64,000 nt of DNA from Drosophila pseudoobscura (Eukaryota; Arthropoda; Insecta; Diptera; Drosophilidae), in assembly GCF_009870125.1 (NCBI RefSeq), contig NC_046681.1, positions 21,651,001 to 21,715,000 of the forward strand, given 5' to 3'. The first letter of the stretch is position 1. Each line of letters opens with the position of its first letter. This document shows, one piece after another, positions 23,901 to 34,208 of the stretch. The position numbers were made by a program, and so were the translations under genes. Under the pieces are notes generated by a model. That model worked only from the letters and a program-made list of their open reading frames with translations, did no database searches and was not told the origin of the DNA.

Positions 23901-25080
23901 TTTCAATGTGTTTCTGCTGTGAAATATAATACAAATCTGCCAGAAACACACAGAAACAATCGAGGCGCTACTCTTTATCACACTTGGGATTTCTGCTACG
24001 AGTATGCCTTAAAATTCAATTTTAAATAAATGAGCCACATGAGCCATAGATAGCCTAGATATCGGTATAGCGTATACTCCGCGATTGATAAGCCTGACAG
24101 GGCTTTGGGTCAATGAGTGATGGTCGAAGGGGAGGGGGATGTGCTGGAAAAACACTTACCGTGTCATTGGTACCGCTCAGAGACAGGAAACTGATATACG
24201 TAGCAAGCAGGGAAATAGTCACCGTACCCAAAATAAGCACTGACGTTTTGGCAAAGAGTGCGGCACCCACTAGGCAGACCAGGAGCTGGCAGGTGTTGAT
24301 GATGCTGCTGGTGAGGAAGCGCCACCAATCGCCGTCGGGCAGGGTGGCACCGTCACTGACAAAGTGTCCGCCCGGGCCAAAGTTATCCATGATGGCCTCG
24401 GTGCAGCCAGTGATGGCCATTGCCGAGCCGACAACATTCGCAAAGAAGAACAGGGTGCCAATGGAACCACCAAATTCTACGCCCAGAGTGCGACTGATCA
24501 TGACTGGAAAAGGTTTATCATTAGATATTAAATCTACTATAGAAGAACATTTATATAACTCACAGTAGACGCCTCCACCTTCAATGGCTCCATTGGTAGA
24601 GATGGCGCAGACAGACGCCACCGTAAACAGAAGTATCCCATAGGCTATGAGGAACTGCAGCAGAGTTATGTACAAGCCCGCATTGCCGACAATGTAGCCT
24701 AATCCGATTACACACAGAGAGAGAAAGTCAGCCACAGATAGAGAATGAAAAGTTCAATGGACCGAGACAACAAGTGTCTGTCGGTCCATGACGTCACCAA
24801 GAAAACAGCACGTACCAACACGTATAAACACCAATGCGCTAAACATCGACAGGGCCACCGGACTGAAGACCCCAGCAAAGGTGCCCAGTGTCCGGCCACT
24901 CCGTTCCGGATTCTGCATCCCAAACTCCACATAGCCATCGCCGGATTGCGGCGTTTGCGGGCGAGTGGTGTCCGAGTTGTTGCCACCGAAAAGGGAACCG
25001 AAGCTTCGGAACACACTGCCAGCGCTGCCGTTGCGCGGCGCGGCAATGGGAGCCGTTTCCTGATCCGTGTTGCTGCTCAT
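20747..25080 (-). CDS. CG10413: SLC12A9-like cation-chloride cotransporter family protein
   Basis: Seven coding exons: 24816-25080, 24564-24698, 24160-24503, 21746-23019, 21491-21682, 21243-21422 and 20747-21182. They join in phase to 941 residues. Family marks are the N-terminal membrane entry GVFSPVALSMFSALVFIRVG, YIVGNAGLYITLLQFLIAY, GGGVYFMISRTLG with EFGGSIGTLFFFANVVGSA, the second half KMVDFATTFGVLFSGVTGIMAG...NMSGELKNPAKSIPWGT, and the long cytosolic C-terminus (DPRKDHVKFWRPQILLLVSSP). These place it in the SLC12 (NKCC/KCC) superfamily in the SLC12A9/CIP1 branch. About twelve membrane segments are expected at the plasma membrane or an internal membrane. I chose the second ATG (MSSNTDQETAP) because it opens the conserved hydrophilic N-terminus. 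It is transcribed divergently from Prp28. Its last exon end is duplicated downstream, which may leave the 3'UTR altered. The symbol is the presumed D. melanogaster orthologue. Confidence 0.92.
23020..24159 (-). other. Intron 3 of the SLC12A9-like gene
   Basis: A 1.14-kb intron, the only large one in this gene, between donor GTAAGT at 24159 and acceptor TTGCAG at 23020. It is AT-rich, with a TATATA stretch near 23105-23140. I see no gene or repeat of known family inside it. Confidence 0.8.
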
Positions 25081-25227
25081 CACGGCCGAAGGTTGAGTAG
25101 CGCGTAGCTCCAGAACGGAAAACACGATAAAATTGCTAGCAAACCAATAATAATTTCTATCTTTGTGTGCAATCGCCTTTGTTTACTGTATGCGTGCTTC
25201 GATATGTTCAAGCAGGGCTGCAGCAGC

Positions 25228-25562
25228 AATCGATACGAGATCACGGCCATATGACATTAGGCGTTGCTAACTTTGCTGCGAAGGGAGAGTATCAATGATT
25301 TGGTGTCTAATCAGAATACTATCGAGCTAAGTATCTGTCGCTTCTCAAAATGTTGTAAATTTTCAGAGAAGATGAAGACGATTCCTGGTGATGTGGTGGC
25401 CAGGTGAACTAATTGGAACGAAGGGCAGCACCCAACTCCCATCACCCCTTCCATGGGAGGGATTTTTTGCCTTGGGCTGATCATACTTATTGTAAGTAGT
25501 AGCGCCTTACGATGATTAAGTTGGCCCGATACTATCCATAGTATCGATTTTGTAAATCGATT
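25228..25562. promoter_or_regulatory. Shared divergent promoter with DRE sites
   Basis: The 549 bp between the transporter ATG (25080, minus) and the Prp28 ATG (25630, plus) contain WATCGATW matches (DRE, bound by DREF) at 25228-25235 (AATCGATA), 25542-25549 (TATCGATT) and 25555-25562 (AATCGATT), with further CGATA-like half sites. The pair nearest Prp28 sits 70-90 bp before its start codon. DRE-driven divergent promoters are typical of fly housekeeping genes. Confidence 0.65.
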
Positions 25563-25629
25563 TTTTTCAAAACTATCGAGTGGCGCCTCAGCTGTTCGGG
25601 TTAAAAAAGTTGAATTTCACCAATTTAAC

Positions 25630-28233
25630 ATGGTAAATGATAAAAAGCGTCGCTCGCGGTCGCGGGAACGCTTCAGGGACGAGCGTCAGCAACAGGGAGT
25701 TGGCCAAAGGGATAGGGAGCGTGAGAGAGAACGACCACGGGAAAGGGAGCCGCAACGTGGGGAGAGGCCAAACGATAGGGAGAGGGACAGACGCCAGCGG
25801 CGTTCTCGTTCCCGGTAAGTTTTAATTGCCTTAATTCATTAATTATACATACTAATAAGCTTCTTTTACAGTGAGGATCGCATCAGACGTCGGTCACCAG
25901 ATCGCCAGAGGCCCAGGGATAACAATGGCCAAGAGCGTTTACGTGAACGCGGTGGTCCAGGAGGAGGACGCATGGGAGAACCGGAAAAGAGAGTCAAACT
26001 GGATTCGAGCACCAGTTCCGGCAAACCTGATGGTAAAGAGGATGAGGAAATGCCAGATGAGAAGCAAGAACACAAGCTAAAGAAGGAACCGCTCTCCCTG
26101 GAAGAGTTACTGGACAAAAAGAAGCGCGAGGAGGAGGCACGTGCCAAGCCGGTCTTCCTCACCAAGGAGCAGCGTGCCGCAGAGGCCATCAAGCGTCGCC
26201 AGGAGGAGGTGGAGCGTCTACGCGCCGCTCAAGATGCAGCTCGAGAGCAAATGGCAGCTCCCAGAGAAATAAACATGTCCATAGCCACCGCCCCAGCAAC
26301 GGCACCTCCATCGGCGCCAATGCCGCCGCCTCCCTCGAGGCCAGAGAGACGTGAGCGTGGCAACAGAGGCGACAGGGGTGGTGGTGGTGGTAATAATAAT
26401 AACGGCGGTAATCATGGCGGCGATGGCGGTGGAGGAGGCGATCGCGGTGGTGATAGGGATCGGGATAACAAACGGGCCGAAGATCTCACCCACAAGGACA
26501 AGGAAAAGGAGCTGGAGGCCATTCGGGAGCGATATTTGGGTATCGTGAAGAAGAAGCGGCGCGTGAGGCGTCTCAACGATCGCAAATTCGTCTTCGACTG
26601 GGATGCTGGCGAGGACACATCCATTGATTACAATAATCTGTACAAGGAGCGTCACCATGTGCAGTTCTTTGGTCGCGGCAACGTAGCCGGCATCGACATC
26701 AAAGAACAGAAGCGCACCCAGAGCCAATTCTATGGGGACCTGCTGGAGAAGCGTCGCACAGAAGCCGAGAAGGAGCAGGAGAAGGTGCGTTTGAAGAAGA
26801 TGAAACGCAAGGAGGAGAAGCAAAAGTGGGACGATCGCCACTGGTCCGAGAAGGACAACGACGAGATGACTGAGCGCGATTGGCGCATCTTCCGTGAGGA
26901 TTACAATATAACCATCAAGGGTGGCAGGATACCCAATCCCATACGGAGCTGGAACGAGTCCGGCTTCCCGCCGGAGATCATCGATATCATCGATAAGGTC
27001 GGCTACAAGGAGCCCACGCCCATTCAGCGCCAGGCCATACCCATTGGCCTGCAGAATCGTGACATTATTGGCGTGGCCGAGACGGGTTCGGGTAAGACGT
27101 TGGCCTTCCTGATTCCCCTGCTCTCATGGATTCAGTCTTTGCCCAAGATTGAGCGTCTGGAGGATGTGGATCAGGGCCCGTATGCCATTATCATGGCACC
27201 CACCCGTGAGTTGGCCCAACAGATTGAGGAGGAGACGATCAAGTTCGGCCAGCCCCTAGGCATACGTACTGTGGTCGTGGTGGGCGGTTTGTCCCGTGAG
27301 GAGCAGGGCTTCCGCCTGCGTCTGGGCTGTGAGATTGTCATCGCCACACCGGGTCGTCTCATCGATGTGCTGGAGAATCGCTATCTAGTGCTGAATCAAT
27401 GCACATACATTGTCCTCGACGAGGCAGATCGTATGATTGACATGGGCTTCGAACCCGATGTCCAGAAGATCCTCGAGTACATGCCCGTGACCAATCTCAA
27501 ACCGGACACCGAAGAGGCCGAGGATGAGAACAAACTTATGGAGAACTTCTACACGAAGAAGAAGTACCGCCAAACCGTGATGTTCACGGCAACGATGCCG
27601 CCGGCTGTGGAGCGTCTGGCCCGATCCTATCTGCGACGCCCATCCACCGTGTACATTGGTTCCATGGGCAAGCCAACGGAGCGCACAGAACAGATCGTGT
27701 ACATGATGGGCGAGAACGACAAGCGCAAGAAACTCATGGAGATCCTGTCGCGCAAGATCGATCCGCCAGTCATTATTTTCGTCAACCAGAAGAAGGGCGC
27801 CGATGTACTGGCCAAGGGCCTGGAGAAGCTCGGCTACAATTCGTGCACCCTTCACGGTGGCAAGGGCCAGGAGCAGCGAGAGTACGCTTTGGCGGCCCTC
27901 AAGTCGGGCGCCAAGGACATACTGGTGGCCACCGATGTGGCTGGTCGTGGTATCGACATCAAGGACGTCTCCCTGGTTATCAACTACGACATGGCCAAGT
28001 CCATCGAGGACTATACACATCGTATCGGTCGTACGGGTCGCGCTGGCAAGACTGGTTGTGCCATCTCCTTTGTCACCAAGGACGACAGCGGTCTCTTCTA
28101 CGACCTCAAGCAGTGCGTCACGGCCAGTCCGGTGTCCACATGCCCACCCGAACTGACAAATCATCCGGAGGCACAGCACAAGCCCGGCACCGTAGTCACC
28201 AAGAAGCGCAGGGAGGAGAAAATATTCGCCTAA
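25630..28233 (+). CDS. CG10333: DDX23/Prp28 spliceosomal DEAD-box RNA helicase
   Basis: Two coding exons, 25630-25814 and 25872-28233, give 848 residues. Residues 1-~85 are an RS/RE-rich region ([25 protein letters not shown]), and a charged and Gly/Asn-rich linker follows. The helicase core has a Q motif ([13 protein letters not shown]), Walker A AETGSGKT (~462), [12 protein letters not shown] in [16 protein letters not shown] (~577), TAT in place of SAT (FTATMP, as in other DDX23 proteins), [14 protein letters not shown] and [13 protein letters not shown] (~777). The family protein acts in the U5 snRNP and helps exchange U1 for U6 at the 5' splice site. The small intron separates the RS exon from the rest, so the true start is the upstream ATG at 25630 and not the internal ATG at 25972. 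AATAAA follows the stop near 28258. Atac2 converges on it with 129 bp between stops. Confidence 0.96.
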
Positions 28234-28362
28234 GATTCTCTTTCAATTTTCGTGTGAAAATAAAATTATGATAAAACTATCCAATAAAGCGGTCGACATA
28301 AGGATCTGTTTCCAGGGATCCCACCATTTCCATTTTAACTTCGCTGACTCTTTATTTCTCAA

Positions 28363-31017
28363 TCATCTCAGCAAACGAAGGAACAAGGCGTTCCTGCTTT
28401 GCTTTGAGTCCATTGGCAAATACTTGTCATAGAAGTCTACGATGATTTCCTCAATCTTGAAGCCAAACTTTTGGTACAACATCACCGCCGAATTGCTGGC
28501 GGACACATGCAGTGTGATATCCTTGGACATGCAGGTCTGTATGAGATGGTAGAGCATGAAACTGGCTATGCCACTGCGCTGCCAATTCGGACGCACGGCC
28601 ATGAACGAGATGTAGGCCTCGTTGTAGCCCACGTCGGGGACGAGGAAACCACAGCCAATGACCAACTTCTTGTAGAGGGCCACCACACTGTAGTCCGGAT
28701 AGCTAAGGCATTCGCTTACTGCAAGACAAATTAAACAATTAAAGCATTTTTTTGATTGACCATTAAATCTGATCTGCAATCTAACCATCAATGTTCGGCC
28801 AGAAGGCACTCTGAAGCAGGGCATTCACCGCCGGTATATGCTGCGGCCTCACGTAGCAAAAGTCTATGGGCGATCGGGTGGGATGGCAGCGATTCACGCG
28901 ATGCTGCAGCTCGCACATAAGCTTCAGCCAAGGCGGGCCCATCGTCTCGCTGCGAAAGATGAAGGGATGCAAGACCCGCTGCGAGTACGGAGACTCGAAC
29001 ATTTCATACTGAGTGGAGCCCGTAATGCGAGCATAGAACGAGCTCTTGGGATTCTGTTGGGAGTGGGCCAGCAGCTGATAGCGATCCAGGATTTGTGCCT
29101 GCTGTTCGCCATGCATCTGACGCCGTGCCCTGGCCGTGGGATCAATGTGCTCGTCCAGGTTGAAGATGAGCCTGTTGTGCTCTCGCTTCCATTTGCGCAG
29201 GCACAGCTTGCGATACAGGCGACGCACAAAGGCTGGGATGCTCAATTGGCACTGCTGCTCCAGCGAGAAGATCTTGTGCAGCCGCTCATACACCTTCTGC
29301 TCCTCGCAGACGCTCATCAGGGTTAGATTCTCGCTGGGTATGGCCACATCATCCGCCTCTTGGGGTCTCTCCTGCAGCCAGGGCCAATTACGGCGCGGCT
29401 GTCGGATGAAACCGCTCGGCTTGCAGTGCCCTATCAGTGGGGCTTTAGTTTGCAATGCCTCTTCGGAGATCTCTTCCATTTCCTCTTCAATGGGTTCCTG
29501 CTTGATTTTCTGGCTTTGTTCGCGGGGCTGATAATTGGTGATTTCCACTATTCGCGGCTGATGGCTAGAGGTAGCTTCCATCTCCTCCAACGCGATCTCT
29601 TTTTGGTCTTCGGTTTGATCTTCCTCGCTCTCTGCGCTGGCCTCATCTGCTGGTAAATCCGCGGCCGTCGTCTCTGCCATCTCCTCTTTGATGTTGGGTC
29701 CGTGCTTCACTTCTTCGCTGGTGTCCGGAATGCCAAAGTTTGTCTCCATGTCGAATAGACCACCACTGGGCGAGGGAGACTCCAGCAATGCTTCCGTCAT
29801 AAAGAAATCTGTTTTTCCCGCTCCAATCAGGGGTGGTGGCATTATGCCGGGTAAACTGCTGAACATGCTGAGTTCGTCGCCACCAAAGCTCTCGGCTAAA
29901 AAGTCCATAAGGCTGGCCTGCACACTGCTGAGTGGCTGGGGTGATTTAACCTCCTCTTCCTCCTTTACTGTCATGGACACACGCGCCTGAGGCACTGGTA
30001 TGGTGGGAGGAAGCGGTGGTTCCTCTGGGATTACAGTGGCCACAGGAGGCGGTGGCTGCCTGGGTTGTCGTCCCATATAAGGACTGAAAGTGATAGAGTT
30101 TCGTTACACATGACGATCTGTACCTATGTTGTGGGTTCAAGCCTTACATAGTACGGGCACAGCCTTCGCTGCAAGGTGTAGGAACCTCGGCTACAGCAGG
30201 AATCTTTACATTCTCTTCGACGATGGGTGCACTATGATCAATCACATCCACCTCACTATCACTATCATAACCGGCAAGGGAAGGTTTGTCAAATCGCATC
30301 GCCACGCGTTGTTCCTGCGTTTTCTCATCTGCATATATGTAGATGGAAACATGTATTCCAAACCGAAAGAATTTCAACATCTAAACTCACATTCTCGTTT
30401 CGTGCTTCTGGGTGTTTGGTTTGATTTGGCCAGCTTCCACCAGCCTGTCTCATTGAACTGTTCCATGGCCGAAATGAAGTATTTTGGGCTATTGTGTGAG
30501 AGAGTACCCGAGACGGAGCCAGTCCACTTCTTGCGACGGCGACTAGAAGAAGGTTTGTTAAGAGTCTAGTCTCCATGTCATGAACTTGATTACTCCACTC
30601 CACCACTCACGCATTCGGGCCGAATATGTAGTTCCAGTTGCGTTCCACAAAACTGATGATGTGTGTGCGCCAGTGGAAGAACCCATGATGACCCAGACCC
30701 TTCTGTTTGTGCGACAGATTGTAAAGGGTCAGTGTCAGCACCATCAGCCAGGGCATCTTCTGACGCACACACTGCTCTTTCACATCATTGTGTGTATACG
30801 GCGCTCCTTTCTGTTTCAGCTGCTCCTCCGCGCACGTTGCACATGTGAAGTCAAAGAAAATATCACCCAACAAATCACCAGGAGTACTCGTGTGCAGACA
30901 CTTGATGTGCACCAGTTCATCGCAATGCTCGCACTGCAGGTAGTTGTCATCGTCGATCCTTAGCTGGCAATACTTGCAGTTGGCATCGACCTTTTCGCTT
31001 TCATTTGATTCTTCCAT
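28363..31017 (-). CDS. Atac2: Atac2, ATAC complex GNAT acetyltransferase (CSRP2BP/KAT14 homologue)
   Basis: Five coding exons: 30611-31017, 30391-30542, 30148-30328, 28786-30083 and 28363-28718, joining in phase to 797 residues. The N-terminus has a PHD-like zinc finger (CKYCQLRI...LQCEHCDELVHIKC...FTCATC, residues ~14-60) and a WMVLTL-type region before NWNYIFGPNARRRKKW. The middle is acidic and Pro-rich. A conserved block (VYERLHKIFSLEQQCQL, FVRRLYRKLCLRKWKRE) precedes the GNAT fold at the C-terminus, with the acetyl-CoA loop QRSGIA in VRPNWQRSGIASFML and ending FKIEEIIVDFYDKYLP. In flies Atac2 is a histone H4 acetyltransferase in ATAC together with Gcn5. A minus-strand AATAAA lies only about 10 bases past the stop, implying a very short 3'UTR. 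Confidence 0.94.
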
Positions 31018-31356
31018 ACTAGTTGTTTAAATTAAAAAACAATTTAAAAAAAAGGTAAACAACTTGATGATGGCACTATCGAGACTATCGATGCTTGAAA
31101 AATAAACCGGCCATCGACTGTTTTGGTCGATAGTATCGAAAATTGCTTAAGAAATGTTGAATGTTGTTCGTTCACAATAGTCAATGGTTCTTTTTTCGTT
31201 CGTTAATGAACCGCCCATCCAACACTGATTCCTTCTATGATCAATCTATTAAATTTCACTTTCAAAGGTATATAGAAATGCAATACAAGCAAGTATTTAG
31301 AATAGGCCAATCAAGTAGGAAATATGGAATTATGTGGGCACGGCTAAATGTTTTAT

Positions 31357-31494
31357 GTAGCTAGTAATATTCGACGGAAGATCAAAATTTGAATATGTAA
31401 AATAGAACTTGAATTCGTCAGTATATTAACGGTATATGTATTTCAAAAGAGACGGTATATTTCGGTATAGTTCTGAGGGTCGGACCGTATACCT
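31357..31494 (+). promoter_or_regulatory. Orphan Motif 6-rich promoter-like module
   Basis: Begins at GTAGCTAGTAATATTCGACGG, then carries AACTTGAATTCGTCAGTATATT and three GGTATA-type repeats, matching Ohler Motif 6 (KTYRGTATWTTT). About 120 bp align with the RpL36A upstream module at 32086-32190 in the same orientation, and the AACTTGAATTCG part aligns with the baf upstream copy. No gene start follows it directly on the plus strand, so it looks like a duplicated or stranded promoter segment. Confidence 0.5.
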
Positions 31495-31609
31495 TATCGG
31501 ACTTTATTTTCTTGCCACCACGTCTAGCTCACACACCTCGCAATTTGTATACTTTTCATAGTATTTTCTAGTATTTTCCAGTATATTTTAAGACGCGTTA
31601 TGGACTCAC

Positions 31610-31724
31610 CCTCTTGTCCAATGCACCAATGTAGAAACCGTGTAGAAATGCCACTTAGAGCCATGTCCCAGGCCACATCGAATACTAATTCGTGATCAGA
31701 ATCGGATTCCTGATCGTTTGCCAT
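31610..31724 (-). other. Orphan exon-like open frame, unidentified
   Basis: ATG at 31724 opens an acidic frame (MANDQESDSDHELVFDVAW, then ALSGISTRFLHWC) that runs 38 codons to a strong splice donor, AGAGGGTGAGT, at 31610/31609. The amino-acid sequence looks protein-like rather than random. I do not recognise it and could not find a convincing second exon in the following 500 bases on the minus strand: the nearest AG sites give short tails. It may be the first exon of a small gene, or the remnant of a gene broken at the synteny junction. Confidence 0.3.
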
Positions 31725-32085
31725 CAAAATCTCAATTTTTTCAAAAATGGAAAAAAGGCATGTCAAAAACGAAGGTTTTTCACACTAGCGCTTCCATGGG
31801 GCTAATATGAAAAAAACGGGCAAAAATGTTTGAAACGTACACATTTCCCCATCAGGTGTCGCCTTTGATAATTACATAAATATGTAGTTAATATGTAGCA
31901 ACTGTGTAGTTAGCGCGTAGTTACCATGTAAGGAAATTAATTTAGTGGACATTTTTGTTGAGCGATTTTGCTTAAACCTTATTTCATAAACAAAACAATA
32001 AAGATGAGAACCTAAAGATAACCAGTCTTGTAGGAAATTGATATTATAATCGGATAAAATCATCAGTTTAGACCGTCAGGTCTTA

Positions 32086-32190
32086 GGTAGCTAGTTATAT
32101 TCCACGGAATATCCAAAACGAGTAATGTGATGCAACTTGAATACAAATAATTCGCCAGTATATTTGCGGTATATTTTGAAATTTGTGACG
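32086..32190 (+). promoter_or_regulatory. RpL36A: RpL36A upstream Motif 6 module
   Basis: Contains GTAGCTAGTTATATTCCACGG, CAACTTGAATAC and CCAGTATATTTGCGGTATATTTTG, i.e. two Motif 6 units just upstream of the DRE and Motif 1 of RpL36A. It is homologous to the orphan module about 730 bp upstream. Confidence 0.55.
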
Positions 32191-32196
32191 TATTTT

Positions 32197-32237
32197 TATC
32201 GATAAGTCCGCGGTCACAGTGACTGATTCCTTCTTTT
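32197..32237 (+). promoter_or_regulatory. RpL36A: RpL36A core promoter: DRE, Motif 1, TCT initiator
   Basis: TATCGATA (DRE) at 32197-32204 is followed by CGGTCACAGTG (Motif 1, the M1BP site) at 32211-32221 and a polypyrimidine TTCCTTCTTTT stretch at 32227-32237. The last resembles the TCT initiator of ribosomal protein genes. A start within it would give a 5'UTR of about 25 nt before the ATG at 32258, normal for this gene class. Confidence 0.7.
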
Positions 32238-32257
32238 GGAACTTCGTATATGTCAAG

Positions 32258-33297
32258 ATGGTATGTGTTTAAATTGGCTTTAAAAAATCGCCAAACATCC
32301 GCGTTAATTATTGTTGAAACCATGTAGAATTATTGAATTCTTGCAAAGTGCAACATTTTTTACCCTTTGTGGGTAATATTGTGTTTTGTGTTGTGCGTTG
32401 AGTGCGTTCTATTTGATTTTGAAAAATGTGTGTTTGCTTGCATTGCCGGAAATCTAATATGCTATGTTCTTGTGTCCCCCTCACCAGGTGAATGTACCAA
32501 AACAACGCCGCACCTTCTGCAAAAAGTGCAAGGTCCACAAGCTGCACAAAGTGACGCAGTACAAGAAGTCCAAGGAGCGCAAGGGTGCTCAGGGCCGAAG
32601 GCGTTACGACAGGAAACAGCAGGGTTTCGGTGGCCAGACCAAGCCCATCTTCAGGAAGAAGGTGAGACTCGCTTCTCTAATGGAAAATCGAAATTAGTTT
32701 GCACTTCCAGTAGACCTAAATCGCTGCGCTAATGGAGCATTCGGCTTTTTGGTGGGACATATGGTGCCAAAGCAAAATGTGGTGGTTGCACCGAGTGCGG
32801 CCTTAAAGGCAGCGTTATGTCGTCCTTAATATGACCATAACCGCCCCACCTGCAGCTCCAGACAATATTAATCAATGTAATTCATTTTCGTGGGTCTCTC
32901 TCTTTACACTTTATCTGTTGTTCATCGACATTCGCACTTCCAGTAGACCTAAATCGCTGCGCTCATGGAGCATTCGGCTATTTGGTGGGACATATGGTGC
33001 CAAATAAAAATGTGGTGGCTGCACCGAGTGCGGCCTTAAAGGCAGCGTTATGTCGTCCTTAATTTGACCATAACCGCCCCACCTGTAGCTCCAAACAATT
33101 TTATGTAGTTGCAACTCGGGCGTTTCCATTGCTAACGTGTTTTTTTTTCTCATTTGCAGGCTAAGACCACCAAGAAGATTGTGCTGCGTATGGAATGCAC
33201 TGAGTGCAAGTACCGCAAGCAAACTCCTCTGAAGCGTTGCAAGCACTTCGAGTTGGGAGGTGACAAGAAGCGCAAGGGACAGATGATCCAGTTCTAG
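32258..33297 (+). CDS. RpL36A: Ribosomal protein eL42 (RpL36A)
   Basis: Three coding exons: 32258-32260 (only the ATG), 32488-32661 and 33160-33297, encoding 104 residues. The sequence after the first Met ([20 protein letters not shown]) and the end ([21 protein letters not shown], then [10 protein letters not shown]) are those of eL42. Four Cys in two CxxC pairs (CKKC, CTEC) plus downstream Cys form the zinc site. The protein sits near the E site of the 60S subunit. The ATG-only first coding exon is common in RP genes. The second intron (32662-33159) carries two tandem snoRNA-like sequences. AATAAA occurs near 33368. Confidence 0.97.
32700..32867 (+). ncRNA. Candidate H/ACA box snoRNA, intronic copy 1
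   Basis: A 168-nt segment in RpL36A intron 2 that recurs 233 bp downstream. It ends GACAATA, an ACA box three bases from the proposed 3' end. An H-box-like AAAGCA lies at about 32769-32774, between two foldable halves. In the second half GUGGUGGUU pairs with AACCGCCCCAC, and GUUAUG with CAUAAC further up. In the first half GCAC pairs with GUGC at the base. Intronic snoRNAs in RP genes are standard in flies. I could not identify the target pseudouridine. Confidence 0.6.
32934..33100 (+). ncRNA. Candidate H/ACA box snoRNA, intronic copy 2
   Basis: Second copy in the same intron, about 95 percent identical to the first over 167 nt, ending AACAATT with the ACA three bases from the end. Differences fall mainly around the hinge (AAATAA here) and single loop bases. 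The outer stems and the GUUAUG/CAUAAC-like pairing are largely kept, although AUUUGACC replaces AUAUGACC. Two conserved copies separated by less similar spacer suggest selection on the RNA rather than a bare DNA repeat. Confidence 0.6.
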
Positions 33298-33481
33298 GCA
33301 CCAACCCATACTTTTTCTATATCGAAGTGTTTTAAGTTGTTTTCTGCACCGCGCTTATGTGGCGGCAAATAAAACAAATTAAATTGTAGACGTAAGCTTT
33401 AGAAAAATGTTTAATCTACAAATGTAGCAATAATTGCTATATCACAAAGCGTCCTGTGCTGCTGGTTCTTCAGTTCTCTGG

Positions 33482-34143
33482 CTACTCACGGACACCATCT
33501 TCCAGAATTCGATCGGGTGTACTGAAATATAGCGGATTGAAAATAATTCGAATCAATATAAGCTAACAAGGCTATTCATACGCACTCCAGGAGCTGTGAA
33601 TCCAAGCCTTCGGATTTCATTTTCTGCTTGACAGCTTGTGCCGGCACTCCAAAATGTAGCATCTTGAAGAATTTCCTATAACGAATATCCTCGCAGGTCC
33701 GCACCCCCGCCAGCTCGGGCTCCTGCTCAGTTTCCGGCTCCAGCTCGGGCTCAGGAACAGGTGGTTCTTCGACGGCAGGCGTTGGGGCTTCATCAATCTC
33801 GGTAGTGGCTTGCAGGGGTTTTGCTGGACTGTTTGTGTCACCGACAATTTCGCTGTCGGTGGGAATGGATGCCAGCTTTGCTTCCAAAATTACCAAAGAA
33901 GCCTCCGTCTTTTGTAATTGCCTCTCCATTTCAACAAACTTCGTTTCACAGCCCAAAGCAAACTCATTGAGAAAGGTGCAGGTGCTGATTAGGAAGTGGT
34001 TGACAAACGCCAGTATCCTTTTTTGGTTAAGAGGCGGTATCTAAAATAATAGTCAAATTACAAGACGGATGCCGTGGCCATGGAAGATACCTTCTTACCT
34101 TCGTTTTATCCACATCGCCTGTAATCGTTGCATTTGCATCCAT
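33482..34143 (-). CDS. CCDC53: WASH complex subunit 3 (CCDC53)
   Basis: Three coding exons: 34099-34143, 33586-34040 and 33482-33521, giving 179 residues. The order is the N-terminal IPPLNQKRILAFVNHFL...TFLNEFALGCETKF, a coiled coil (FVEMERQLQKTEASLVILEAKL), an acidic Pro/Glu-rich linker, and the C-terminal YRKFFKMLHFGVPAQAVKQKM followed by LLDTPDRILEDG from the last exon. This is the complete CCDC53/WASHC3 plan. The WASH complex activates Arp2/3 on endosomes. The first ATG is the one that continues into the conserved IPPLNQKR. It converges on RpL36A, with 184 bp between stops. The symbol follows the presumed orthologue (CG7429). Confidence 0.93.
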
Positions 34144-34200
34144 TTTATTGGAGAATTTTTTTTATTTTATTAACTAGAGATGGCAAGTTGCCGATGAAAA

Positions 34201-34208
34201 TATCGATA
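34201..34208. promoter_or_regulatory. DRE site upstream of CCDC53
   Basis: TATCGATA, a perfect DREF recognition core, lies about 60 bases upstream of the CCDC53 start codon, consistent with a housekeeping promoter. Confidence 0.6.

Larger units (their letters stand above)
31018..32196. other. Spacer between Atac2 and RpL36A; probable synteny junction
   Basis: The Atac2 5' flank (31080-31140) contains several CGAT motifs including TATCGATG and a TCGATAGTATCGA palindrome. Further right are an orphan promoter-like module (31357-31494), an isolated exon-like open frame on the minus strand (31610-31724), AT-rich sequence with repeated GTAGTTA-type triplets (31880-31930), and the RpL36A upstream module (32086-32190). 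The recognised genes to the left and right belong to different D. melanogaster 2L neighbourhoods. Confidence 0.6.

Noticed and set aside
26218-26841. 207-codon antisense frame opposite Prp28
   Set aside because: Shadow of the charged, codon-biased Prp28 exon; its Leu/Ile/Thr runs mirror Lys/Glu and Asn/Gly repeats on the coding strand.
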